From Pseudomonas sp. JAI120 (GTDB lineage: Bacteria > Pseudomonadota > Gammaproteobacteria > Pseudomonadales > Pseudomonadaceae), in assembly GCF_014207255.1 (NCBI RefSeq), contig NZ_JACHCZ010000002.1:620001-684000 (forward strand): a stretch of DNA of 64,000 nucleotides. The letters are read 5' to 3'. Both the position numbers and the translations under genes were made by a program. This document shows positions 7,888 through 16,148 of this stretch, one piece after another (position 1 is the stretch's first letter; every line of letters begins with the position of its first letter). The notes below the pieces were generated by a model that saw only the letters and a program-made list of their open reading frames with translations, did no database searches and was not told the origin of the DNA.

Positions 7888-8547
7888 TCAGGCTTGGTTT
7901 TTGGCTTCGCTGATGATCTGGCGAATCGCGCCGACAAAGGCTTCCGCCGGCTGGCCACCGCTGACGGCGTACTGGTCGTTGAACACGATGGTCGGCACCG
8001 ACGTCACCCCACGGGAAGTCCACAACTGCTCTTGCTCGCGGACTTCGGCGGCGTATTCATCGGAGGCGAGAATCTCGGCGGCGCGCTTTATATCCAGGCC
8101 GACGCTTTCAGCGATGATCGCCAGGGTGGCGTGATCGGAAGGGTCCTGGCCATCGGTGAAGTAGGCTTTGAACAACGCTTCCTTGAGGTTGTACTGCAAG
8201 CCTTCGAGCCCGGCCCAATGCAACAGGCGATGCGCGTCGAAGGTGTTGTAGATGCGGCTTTGGCCATCGGTGCGAAAGGCAAAACCGAGCTCGGCGCCCA
8301 TGCCACGGATGCGCGCACGGTTGGCCTGGGATTCTTCGGCGCTGGAGCCGTATTTCTCGGTGATGTGTTCGACGATGTTCTGACCGATGGCGGGCATGTT
8401 CGGGTTCAGTTCGAACGGCTGGAAATGGATCTCGGCCTGCACCTCGGCACCGAGCTGGTCGAGGGCTTCGGTCAGGCCGCGCAGGCCGATGATGCACCAG
8501 GGGCAGGACACGTCGCTGACGAAATCGATTTTCAGGGGAGTACTCAT
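7888..8547 (-). CDS. DsbA family oxidoreductase, FrnE-like
   Basis: An ATG at 8547 gives 219 aa with a thioredoxin-fold CPWC redox motif at residues 15-18 and the cis-Pro loop SVPTIVF near residue 180. The length and lack of signal peptide match cytosolic FrnE-like 2-hydroxychromene-isomerase/DsbA relatives, which deal with disulfides or glutathione adducts. A longer frame to 8655 has no better start. It lies 55 bases after the alpha/beta hydrolase gene and may share its transcript. Confidence 0.85.
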   Translation of the reverse strand: MSTPLKIDFVSDVSCPWCIIGLRGLTEALDQLGAEVQAEIHFQPFELNPNMPAIGQNIVEHITEKYGSSAEESQANRARIRGMGAELGFAFRTDGQSRIYNTFDAHRLLHWAGLEGLQYNLKEALFKAYFTDGQDPSDHATLAIIAESVGLDIKRAAEILASDEYAAEVREQEQLWTSRGVTSVPTIVFNDQYAVSGGQPAEAFVGAIRQIISEAKNQA

Positions 8548-8602
8548 GGTAGGCAACCTCGCAGGCTTCAATACGCCGTAAAGGGTGCACGATACACCAA
8601 TG

Positions 8603-9622
8603 TCACAGCAGCTTCGAAGGCGCGACCGGGTCAATCTGCGCCCAATGTGCGGCATCTTCGCGATGAGCCTGCAGGTACGGCAACACCGCTGTCAGCAGCG
8701 GCGCCTTGAACGCTTCCTGGAAACGATGGGCCATGCCGGGAATCAACTTCAACTGGCTGCCCTGGATATGCGCCGCCAGGTGCACGCCGTGCATCACCGG
8801 CAGCAACGGATCGGCGGTGCCGTGGACCACCAGCGTCGGTACACGCAGTTGGTTGAGCAACGGCACGCGGCTCGGTTCGGCGAGGATCGCCATGATCTGG
8901 CGCTTCACGCCTTCCGGGTTGAAGGCGCGGTCGTAAGACAACGCCGCCTGGTGCAGCAACGCCTGGCGATCATCCTTCACGTTCGGGCTGCCCAGCGCCG
9001 CGAGCAAATCGGCCTGCTGTTCCAGCGCCACTTCACGATTCGGCGCACTGCGTCGCGACAACAACTGCACCAGCGCCGCATTCGGTGCCGGCAAGCCTTC
9101 GGCACCGGAGCTGGTCATGATCAGGGTCAGGCTTTCCACGCGCTGCGGCGCCATCGCCGCCAGGTGCTGGGCGATCATGCCGCCCATGCTTGCGCCCAGT
9201 ACGTGAAACTGCTGGATCTGCAAGGCGTCCATCAAGCCCAGGGCGTCATCGGCCATATCCGTCAGCGTGTAGGGTGCCGCCACCGGCAGGCCGAGCTTGT
9301 AGCGCAGTACCTCAAAGGTCAGGTTGGCGTTTACCGGCGCCTGGCGCCAGGTCGACAGGCCGACATCGCGGTTGTCATAGCGGATCACTCGGAAACCCTG
9401 CTGGCACAGGGCGACGACGACTTCGTCGGGCCAGTGGATCAGTTGCCCGCCCAACCCCATCACCAGCAGCAAGGCAGGGTCGGACGCACGGCCGATACTC
9501 TGGTAAGCGATGCTCACCTGAGCCAGGTCGACCGTTTGGGTCGGGACATTGACATCACATCGAGAAGCCGCAAAAGACGGCAGGCCGAACAGTAGAGCGG
9601 CCAGTAAAAGCAACACGCGCAT
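8603..9622 (-). CDS. Exported alpha/beta hydrolase
   Basis: An ATG at 9622 gives 339 aa with a clear signal peptide (hydrophobic run [11 protein letters not shown], cleavage near SFAA). The hydrolase signature follows: LVMGLGGQL (oxyanion hole), YDNRDVGLS, nucleophile elbow GASMGG, acid in HGTADPLL and His in GMAHRF. This is the layout of periplasmic esterases or haloperoxidase-like hydrolases. A longer frame back to 9751 has no signal-peptide advantage. A MetR-box-like site is 44 bases upstream of the start, shared with the divergent metR. The substrate is unknown. Confidence 0.8.
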   Translation of the reverse strand: MRVLLLLAALLFGLPSFAASRCDVNVPTQTVDLAQVSIAYQSIGRASDPALLLVMGLGGQLIHWPDEVVVALCQQGFRVIRYDNRDVGLSTWRQAPVNANLTFEVLRYKLGLPVAAPYTLTDMADDALGLMDALQIQQFHVLGASMGGMIAQHLAAMAPQRVESLTLIMTSSGAEGLPAPNAALVQLLSRRSAPNREVALEQQADLLAALGSPNVKDDRQALLHQAALSYDRAFNPEGVKRQIMAILAEPSRVPLLNQLRVPTLVVHGTADPLLPVMHGVHLAAHIQGSQLKLIPGMAHRFQEAFKAPLLTAVLPYLQAHREDAAHWAQIDPVAPSKLL

Positions 9623-9665
9623 GAAAAACACCGAAACGCAGAACCCCAGTAGAGCGCGAGTCTGA

Positions 9666-9678
9666 TGAAGTTTGTTCA
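9666..9678. promoter_or_regulatory. Candidate MetR binding site
   Basis: TGAAGTTTGTTCA is an exact match to the LysR-type MetR consensus TGAA-N5-TTCA. It sits in the 182-base gap between the hydrolase (leftward) and metR (rightward). The position suits autoregulation of metR and possible methionine-responsive control of the hydrolase. Confidence 0.5.
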
Positions 9679-9804
9679 AGCGCGCTGCCACAGTTCCATG
9701 ACAGTTTGATGAAGAGTGCCCGGCGGTCCTGGTCGACACGCGTTGCAACATGAGACAAACTCACGCTATCCCGCTTCGTCACAAATTGTCTTCATGGAGA
9801 GCCC

Positions 9805-10722
9805 GTGCTCGAGATCCGCCACCTCAAGACCCTGCACGCCTTGCGCGAAGCCGACAGCCTGGTGGAGGCCGCCGAGCGCCTGCACCTGACGCAGTCGGCG
9901 CTGTCCCACCAGTTCAAGGAGCTGGAAGAACGCCTGGGCATGCCGCTGTTCGTGCGCAAAACCAAGCCGGTGCGCTTCACCAGCGCCGGTCTGCGCCTGC
10001 TGCAATTGGCCGACGCCACCCTGCCCCTGCTGCGCGGCGCCGAACGCGACATCGCGCGTTTGGCCGGTGGCACCGCCGGGCGCTTGCACATGGCGATCGA
10101 GTGCCACAGTTGTTTCCAGTGGCTGATGCCGACCATCGACCAATTCCGCGATGCCTGGCCGGAAGTCGAGCTGGACCTGGCGTCGGGCTTTGCGTTCGCC
10201 CCGCTGCCGGCCCTGGCCCGTGGCGACCTGGACCTGGTGGTGACCTCCGACCCGCTGGAGCTGCCGGGCATCACCTATGTGCCGCTGTTCACCTACGAAG
10301 CCATGCTCGCCGTGGCCAACCAGCACGCGCTGGCGAACAAGGCTTACATCGTGCCCGAAGACCTGCTGACCGAAACCCTGATCACCTACCCGGTGGAGCG
10401 CGATCGCCTGGACATCTTCACCCGCTTCCTGGAACCGGCCGATGTGGAACCGGCCCAGGTGCGCACCTCGGAACTCACGGTGATGATGATGCAACTGGTC
10501 GCCAGCGGCCGCGGCGTGTGCGGCATGCCCCATTGGGCGCTGCATGAATACAGCTCGCGCGGCTACGTGAAGGCCAAGCGTTTGGGCGAGAAAGGGCTGT
10601 TTGCGACGTTGTACGCGGGGATTCGTGCGGACATGCTGGATGCGCCGTACATGCGCGACTTTTTGCTGACGGCCAAGGACACGTCGTTTTCAACGCTGGA
10701 TGGCGTGAGCGCGGTACGCTGA
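9805..10722 (+). CDS. metR: LysR-family regulator MetR
   Basis: This 305-aa LysR-type protein has an N-terminal winged helix (SLVEAAERLHLTQSALSHQFKELEERLG, about residues 17-44, given here as a region rather than a full motif) and a homocysteine-binding-type effector domain. IECHSCFQWLMP near residues 98-109 and the general pattern are those of MetR, the activator of metE and other methionine genes. The start is GTG at 9805. metE is not in the visible neighbourhood. A MetR-like box lies upstream, consistent with autoregulation. Confidence 0.85.
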   Translation: MLEIRHLKTLHALREADSLVEAAERLHLTQSALSHQFKELEERLGMPLFVRKTKPVRFTSAGLRLLQLADATLPLLRGAERDIARLAGGTAGRLHMAIECHSCFQWLMPTIDQFRDAWPEVELDLASGFAFAPLPALARGDLDLVVTSDPLELPGITYVPLFTYEAMLAVANQHALANKAYIVPEDLLTETLITYPVERDRLDIFTRFLEPADVEPAQVRTSELTVMMMQLVASGRGVCGMPHWALHEYSSRGYVKAKRLGEKGLFATLYAGIRADMLDAPYMRDFLLTAKDTSFSTLDGVSAVR

Positions 10723-10739
10723 AACAACACATCTGGAAC

Positions 10740-11246
10740 TCAGTGAGCCGTGAGCTCGCGCCACATGTAGATTTTGTCGAAGTAGTCCACGCCCACCCGC
10801 ACCGCCAACGGTTCCAGGCCGTACTGGATAAACCCGCAGCGTCGGTACAGTGCAAACGCTGCATCGTTGCCGGCAGTGACGGTCAGCTGGATCACTTTCA
10901 GACGCGGATGTCGGCGCGCTTCATCCAGCGCGGCCTCGACCAAGCGCCGACCCAAGCCTTTGTGCTGGTAAGCCGCGTTCACGTACATGCCGAACAGGGT
11001 CACCTTGTGCCGCGCCTTCTCGCGAGGCTCGAAGGCCAGGCCGACGATGCCGGCCAGTTCCCCGTCGACGTACGCGCCGAGCAAGCGATCCAGCGGACTC
11101 TCCAGGCGCTTTTCCCACCAGCTCAACGGCATGGCTGCACGCTCGGCCACACTGGAAGTGAACGCCTGGGGATAGGCGCCGTAAGCTTCCAGCATCAACG
11201 CCCGATAAGCTTCGGCATCGTTGGCCCCCAGCGCACGGACGCTCAT
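10740..11246 (-). CDS. GNAT family N-acetyltransferase
   Basis: This 168-aa single-domain GNAT has the acetyl-CoA-binding motif A in MYVNAAYQHKGLGRRLVEAAL (Q/R-x-x-G-x-G/A form QHKGLGR) at about residues 92-107, and the C-terminal YRRCGF signature. It would acetylate an amine on a small molecule or protein; the substrate is not evident. It starts 5 bases after the Nudix gene and is probably in the same transcript. Confidence 0.85.
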   Translation of the reverse strand: MSVRALGANDAEAYRALMLEAYGAYPQAFTSSVAERAAMPLSWWEKRLESPLDRLLGAYVDGELAGIVGLAFEPREKARHKVTLFGMYVNAAYQHKGLGRRLVEAALDEARRHPRLKVIQLTVTAGNDAAFALYRRCGFIQYGLEPLAVRVGVDYFDKIYMWRELTAH

Positions 11247-11251
11247 TCGCG

Positions 11252-11665
11252 TCAGGCCGGCGTGGTCAGTGACGCACGGTAAAACGGCAGGATCAGGTCA
11301 CGGGTCAAGGGCGCCAGAACCAGGCCACCATCACCGGCAGGGTCGATCCAGCGCACCTCTTCGATTTCAGCGGCCGGGCTGACCGGACCATCGATCTGCA
11401 CCTGGAACAATTCAGCGTCCACGGTGAATCCCGGTTCGTTGGCTGCTGGGGCCGAGAAGTGACCGAGGTAGACCGCGTCACCGGGCGTGATGCGCAGGTT
11501 CAGCTCTTCGTACAGCTCGCGGGCCAGGGCCTCGGCGGGCTGCTCACCGGCGTCGATCTTGCCACCGGGTTGCATAAAGGCCTGGGTGCCGCGCTTGCGT
11601 ACCAGCAGGGTGTGGCCATCGCTGCCGATCAGCAGGGCAGCGGCGATACGGATAGTGCTAGGCAT
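11252..11665 (-). CDS. Nudix hydrolase
   Basis: This 137-aa protein has a Nudix box at residues 35-57: Gly35, Glu41, then RELYEELNL. It matches G-x5-E-x7-REUxEExGU except that the last Gly is Asn56. Nudix enzymes cleave nucleoside diphosphates linked to other groups, often as house-cleaning; the substrate is unknown. It lies 32 bases after the HD-GYP regulator and just ahead of the GNAT gene. Confidence 0.85.
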   Translation of the reverse strand: MPSTIRIAAALLIGSDGHTLLVRKRGTQAFMQPGGKIDAGEQPAEALARELYEELNLRITPGDAVYLGHFSAPAANEPGFTVDAELFQVQIDGPVSPAAEIEEVRWIDPAGDGGLVLAPLTRDLILPFYRASLTTPA

Positions 11666-11697
11666 GAACTGAAAACCTTGAACTCAAAAAATGAAAA

Positions 11698-13014
11698 TTA
11701 ATGAAGCACCGCGTCGGTCTCGTCCGGCTCCTTGATAAACACGCTGTACTTGGCGCCTTCCATCGCCTCAAACGCAATCAGCTTGTCCACCAACGGCAGG
11801 TTCAACACCTTGCCGGCATTGAGCAGCAACATGCCGTTATCGGCGTTGAGGTTGCGCGCCAGGACCATGCCTTCTTCCAGCTCACGGGTGGTGAGCACCT
11901 TGACGGTGGGGTCGCCCAGGGTCACATCACTGAGAAACGCGGCGCAGGCCAGGATGAAGTCCTCGACCAGCTCCGGATCGTAGAGGCGCCCGGCATATTT
12001 GCGGATGTACAACAATGCCTCATCGCTGTTCATCTGCCGCTCAAGGATCAACCCCTTCTGCAACTCGATGAAGTCCACCGCCAGTTTCAGCAGGCGCGAA
12101 CCAAACGGAATCGCATCGCCCTTGAGGTGGTCGGGAAAACCGCTGCCGTCCCAGCGCTCCTGGTGATGACGAATGATCCGCGCGGCATCCTTCATCGGCT
12201 CCAGGGTCATCAGCAGCGATTCGCTCTGGGCCGGATAGCCACGGTAGCGCTCGCGATCGGTGCTGTGCAGCTTGTCGGCCGGCTCGATCAACATGCTGTC
12301 GCTCCAGCTCAGCTTGCCGATGTTGTACAACGCGGCAGCCATGGCCAGGTCGCGCGAACTGGCTTCGTCCATGTACTGGGCGGCGCAGTACACGCGCACC
12401 AGTTCGATCAGCGGACGATTGGTCTGTTTGTTCTTGGGCAGGCGCAGGTTGGCCAACAACGAAAACACTTCAGTGCCGGTCACGTAGCTGCGCTTTAGCT
12501 CGTCGTAGGCAAGGTCGAGCATGTCGGCGGTTTGCTGCAACTCGGACGTGCGCGCCGCCACCCGTTTTTCGAGTGTGGCGTTGAGCACCTTGAGCTGTTC
12601 GTTCTGCTCCAGGGTCAAGCGCTCCAGGCGCTGATGATCCAGGGTCTGCAGGAGGATCAGCTTGAGTTCGTCGTCGTTCCAGGGCTTGCCGATATAGCGG
12701 TGGATCTGCCCTTCGTTGATCGCCTTGATGATCGTCGGCAGATCGGCGTAACCGGTCAACAGGATACGGCAGGTGCCGGGGTACAACCGATGGACTTCGG
12801 CCAGCAATTGCGCGCCGTCCATGCCAGGCATACGCGCATCGCTCATGATCAGGTCGATGGGCTGGGCCGCCATTATTTCCAGGGCTTGGGCACCGCTGCC
12901 GGCCAGCACCACATCGAAAGGCTGGCCACGCAGCAGCCGACGCAGGCTGTTGAGGATCGACTCTTCGTCGTCGACCAGCAAAATAGTGGGCTGTTTAGCG
13001 AGTTGTTCATCCAT
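11698..13014 (-). CDS. Response regulator with degenerate HD-GYP domain
   Basis: The 438-aa protein has a receiver domain (residues about 8-125, phospho-acceptor Asp59 in MSDARMP, switch residues in LLTGYAD and GKPW), a coiled coil at about 130-175, then an HD-GYP domain. RpfG-type proteins of this layout degrade cyclic di-GMP. Here the HD motif is replaced by YN (LYNIGKLSW instead of HDIGK), the GYP motif reads GSGFP, and the later IVxVADxFDAL-like segment has changed. Metal ligands are therefore missing and catalysis is unlikely; it may act by binding partners or c-di-GMP. It diverges from the REC-GGDEF-EAL operon and is probably part of the same signalling system. Confidence 0.85.
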   Translation of the reverse strand: MDEQLAKQPTILLVDDEESILNSLRRLLRGQPFDVVLAGSGAQALEIMAAQPIDLIMSDARMPGMDGAQLLAEVHRLYPGTCRILLTGYADLPTIIKAINEGQIHRYIGKPWNDDELKLILLQTLDHQRLERLTLEQNEQLKVLNATLEKRVAARTSELQQTADMLDLAYDELKRSYVTGTEVFSLLANLRLPKNKQTNRPLIELVRVYCAAQYMDEASSRDLAMAAALYNIGKLSWSDSMLIEPADKLHSTDRERYRGYPAQSESLLMTLEPMKDAARIIRHHQERWDGSGFPDHLKGDAIPFGSRLLKLAVDFIELQKGLILERQMNSDEALLYIRKYAGRLYDPELVEDFILACAAFLSDVTLGDPTVKVLTTRELEEGMVLARNLNADNGMLLLNAGKVLNLPLVDKLIAFEAMEGAKYSVFIKEPDETDAVLH

Positions 13015-13234
13015 GCTGACTGCGCCTTCAAATTAAACAAAATTGAGCCGATTTATACACTTGTGCCATGCCGCCTCCGTCTCTGGAAGGGCAAAGCCGG
13101 TCGACGCGGTGTGTATACATGCAAAAGCCTGCACTGATTTGACGCCAACTGGCCGTCGATATCAAGGGAGCTCGACTATGCTGTCACCTTAAGTGGGCGT
13201 CTCACTCATCTTTGCAATCAGGGAAGGAATCGTT

Positions 13235-13273
13235 ATGTCGTCGAGTCGCTTGCAGCTGTGGAGTGCGTCATGA
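13235..13273 (+). CDS. Candidate 12-aa leader peptide coupled to the GGDEF-EAL gene
   Basis: ATG at 13235 follows a very strong ribosome site (GGAAGGA at 13222-13228, 6 bases spacing) and encodes MSSSRLQLWSAS. Its TGA overlaps the ATG of the next gene (ATGA at 13270-13273). The next gene's own ribosome site (GGAG) lies inside this leader. That layout suggests translational coupling or attenuation rather than a chance open frame. Confidence 0.4.
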   Translation: MSSSRLQLWSAS

Positions 13274-15144
13274 CCCCGGACTCAGGACGGGCCAATCGGC
13301 GAATTCTGATCGTCGATGACACCACATCCATCCACCAGGACTTTCGCAAGATCCTCTGCGCCGACACAGACGGCGAGGCTTCCCTGGACACCCTTGAGCA
13401 AACCCTGTTCGGCACCACGACGGTTGTGCGCCAGGCGTTTGTGCTGGACTCCGCCTACCAGGGCCAGGAAGCCCTGGATCTGGTGAATCGGGCCCTGGCA
13501 GCCAATGCGCCCTATGCCATGGCGTTCATCGACATGCGCATGCCGCCTGGCTGGGACGGCCTGGAAACCATCGAGCAGTTGTGGAACGTCGATCCCAACC
13601 TGCAGATCGCCCTGTGCACCGCCTATTCCGACTATTCGTTTGAAGCGATCGAAGCGCGATTGAAGTACAACGACCAGTTGCTGATCCTGAAGAAGCCCTT
13701 CGACCACCTGGAAATCCGCCAGATGGCCAGCGCCCTGACCTGGAAATGGCAGCTCGCCCAGGATGCCGCCCTTAAGGTGATCGGGCTCGAACGCACGATT
13801 GAGGACCGCGTGCAGGAGTTGCTGAAAGTCTCGCACCTGCTGCAATACGACGCGCTCACGGAGTTGCCCAACAGCACGTTGCTGGGCGACCGCCTGACCC
13901 AGGCCATTGCCCTGGGCCGACGCCATGACACGCAACTGGCGGTGATGTTTATCGGGCTCGACCGCTTCAAGCGCATCAACAACGCCCTGGGTTATCCGGT
14001 GGGAGATGAGGTGCTCCAGCAGGTCAGCCAAAGCCTGGTGGCGGCCGTTCGGGCGTCGGATTCGGTGTTTCGCTATGGCTCGGACGAGTTTGTGATCCTG
14101 CTCAATGATGTCCAGCATCCCCAACAAACCCAGCACATCGCCCAGAAGGTACTCAAGGCCATCAGCGTCACCCGCCATGTCGCGGGGCACGACCTGAGCG
14201 TCACCGCCAGCCTGGGCATCAGCCTCTATCCGAATGACAGCAGCACTGCGGTGGAGCTGATCAAGCACGCCGAAACCGCCATGCACACCACCAAGGAGCG
14301 TGGCCCGGACGATCTGAGTTTCTACACCGAAGACATGAACCTGCGCGCCCAGCATCAACAGAACCTGGAAAGCGCGATCCGCCAGGCCCTGGAACACGAT
14401 GAGTTTGCGCTGCACTACCAGCCCAAGCTGGACCTGAAAACCGGACGGATCCTCGGCGCAGAGGCGCTGATCCGCTGGTTTCAACCGCGCTCGGGCTGGG
14501 TCCACCCGGCCGACTTCATTCCGGTGGCCGAAGACAGCGGGCTGATCGTCCCCTTGACCCAGTGGGTGCTGCGCCACGCCTGCGAACAGGCACAGGCCTG
14601 GCGCACCATGGGCCTGGCGCCGCTGCGCATCTCGGTGAACATCTCGGCCATCGACTTCCGCCAGCGCGAGTTTGTCGACAACCTGGCCGCCATCCTCAAG
14701 CAGACCGGCCTGCCGCCCAACCAGCTGGAGCTGGAAATCACCGAAAGCGTACTGATGCAGAATGTCGACGATACGGTCGATATCCTGAACCGGATCAAGG
14801 CCATGGGCGTGCGCCTGGCCCTGGATGATTTCGGCACCGGCTACTCCAGCCTCAGCTACCTGCGACGCTTTCCCATCGATGTGCTGAAGATCGACCAATC
14901 ATTCGTGCGCGGGCTGCACGAAAATAGCCAGGACGCGCAACTGATCAGCGCTATCATCGGCATGGGCAAGAGCCTGGAGCTGAACATCATCGCCGAAGGG
15001 GTGGAGACCGTCGAACAGCTGAACTTCCTGAGAGCCCAGCACTGCGAAGAAGGCCAGGGTTTTCTGTTCAGCAAGGCCGTACCTGCGAAGGATTTCGCCC
15101 AGTTACTGCAGGTGGGCAGCCCCACACTGATGCCCGACCAATAG
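13270..15144 (+). CDS. Receiver-GGDEF-EAL cyclic di-GMP phosphodiesterase
   Basis: The 624-aa protein has a receiver domain at about residues 12-150 (Asp88 in FIDMRMPPGWDG; Lys in ILKKPF), a GGDEF domain at about 190-350 and an EAL domain at about 365-615. The diguanylate cyclase motif reads GSDEF (270-274) with an intact RASD inhibitory site five residues before it, so cyclase activity is doubtful but nucleotide binding is plausible. The EAL domain keeps Glu398 (EAL), SVNIS, EITES, the DDFGTGYSS loop (Asp519, Asp520), KID and AEGVE, so it should hydrolyse c-di-GMP. The ATG at 13270 with GGAG is preferred to a GTG 12 bases earlier. Its receiver is closely related to that of the hybrid kinase at 17960, pointing to cross-talk. 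Confidence 0.9.
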   Translation: MTPDSGRANRRILIVDDTTSIHQDFRKILCADTDGEASLDTLEQTLFGTTTVVRQAFVLDSAYQGQEALDLVNRALAANAPYAMAFIDMRMPPGWDGLETIEQLWNVDPNLQIALCTAYSDYSFEAIEARLKYNDQLLILKKPFDHLEIRQMASALTWKWQLAQDAALKVIGLERTIEDRVQELLKVSHLLQYDALTELPNSTLLGDRLTQAIALGRRHDTQLAVMFIGLDRFKRINNALGYPVGDEVLQQVSQSLVAAVRASDSVFRYGSDEFVILLNDVQHPQQTQHIAQKVLKAISVTRHVAGHDLSVTASLGISLYPNDSSTAVELIKHAETAMHTTKERGPDDLSFYTEDMNLRAQHQQNLESAIRQALEHDEFALHYQPKLDLKTGRILGAEALIRWFQPRSGWVHPADFIPVAEDSGLIVPLTQWVLRHACEQAQAWRTMGLAPLRISVNISAIDFRQREFVDNLAAILKQTGLPPNQLELEITESVLMQNVDDTVDILNRIKAMGVRLALDDFGTGYSSLSYLRRFPIDVLKIDQSFVRGLHENSQDAQLISAIIGMGKSLELNIIAEGVETVEQLNFLRAQHCEEGQGFLFSKAVPAKDFAQLLQVGSPTLMPDQ

Positions 15145-15169
15145 CCCTATGCCTGCAAGGAGTGCTCGC

Positions 15170-16138
15170 TTGAGCGACGTTTCAACCTACCGTTTCGGCC
15201 TCACCCTCTCGTTGGGGCTGTGCCTGGGGATGACCGTGACGGCCGCGCCGCTCGACGAAGCGCTCAAACCCATGCCGCCGGTGCCGCCACTCGACCCGGC
15301 CAAGGTCGAGCTGGGGCGCCAACTGTTCAATGAGCCGCGCTTGTCGGTCAACAACACACTGTCCTGTGCCAGCTGCCATCACCTCGAATCCGGGGGCGCC
15401 GACACGAAACCCTTCTCCCTGGGTTTCGACGGCAAGCCCGTGGAAATCAATACGCCTTCGGTATTCAACGCCAGCCTGAACTTCAAACAGTTCTGGAATG
15501 GCCGGGTGGATACCCTGGAAGCGCAGGTCGAGCAGGTGGTCATCAGCCCGGTGGAAATGGGCAGCGACTGGAAAACCGTGGTGCAGAACCTGACCGCCCT
15601 GCCCGCCTACCAGGCAGCGTTCAAACAGACCTACCCCGATGGCATCACCGCGGCCAATGTGCAAAATGCCCTGGCCACCTATGAACGCACGCTGCTGACG
15701 CCCAACTCACGGTTTGACCAGTACCTGCTGGGCAACACGGAAATCCTCACGATCCAGGAAAAGTACGGCTACCAGCGCTTCAAGGATTACGGCTGCATCG
15801 CCTGTCACCAGGGCATCAACATCGGCGGCAACATGTTCCAGAAGTTCGGCGTGATGGGCGACTACTTCAAGGCACGCGGCAACCCCGTCGAGTCGGACCT
15901 GGGGCGCTACCTGCTGACCAAGGATGAAGAAGACCGCCACGTGTTCAAGGTGCCCAGCCTGCGCAACGTCGCGGTCACGGCGCCGTATTTTCACGATGCC
16001 TCGGCCAGGACCCTGGAAGAAGCGGTTGACGTCATGTTCAAGTACCAACTGGGACGCAACCCCTCACAAGAGGATAAAGACCTGATTATCCAGTTTCTCA
16101 AGACCCTGACCGGCGAATGGTTGGGCAAGCCTTTATGA
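15170..16138 (+). CDS. Diheme cytochrome c peroxidase (CcpA/MauG family)
   Basis: A TTG at 15170, 7 bases after AAGGAG (15157-15162), gives 322 aa with a signal peptide ending near TAAPL. The ATG at 15149 has no ribosome site. Two c-type heme motifs are present, CASCH (residues 66-70) and CIACH (209-213), at the spacing of bacterial diheme peroxidases, which reduce H2O2 in the periplasm with electrons from small cytochromes or azurin. The length is normal. It is embedded in a signalling operon, 25 bases after the c-di-GMP gene and 10 before the sensor kinase. It may therefore act as a redox sensor input rather than only in detoxification; that is inference. Confidence 0.85.
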   Translation: MSDVSTYRFGLTLSLGLCLGMTVTAAPLDEALKPMPPVPPLDPAKVELGRQLFNEPRLSVNNTLSCASCHHLESGGADTKPFSLGFDGKPVEINTPSVFNASLNFKQFWNGRVDTLEAQVEQVVISPVEMGSDWKTVVQNLTALPAYQAAFKQTYPDGITAANVQNALATYERTLLTPNSRFDQYLLGNTEILTIQEKYGYQRFKDYGCIACHQGINIGGNMFQKFGVMGDYFKARGNPVESDLGRYLLTKDEEDRHVFKVPSLRNVAVTAPYFHDASARTLEEAVDVMFKYQLGRNPSQEDKDLIIQFLKTLTGEWLGKPL

Positions 16139-16148
16139 GCAGATTGTC

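Noticed and set aside
7823..8023. Small frame across the REP hairpin at 7847-7878
   Set aside because: The sequence comes from the repeat and the antisense of the DsbA-like gene.
13282..14898. Long minus-strand frame (538 codons) opposite the GGDEF-EAL gene
   Set aside because: The plus strand has a full set of REC, GGDEF and EAL motifs, so this is a codon-bias shadow.
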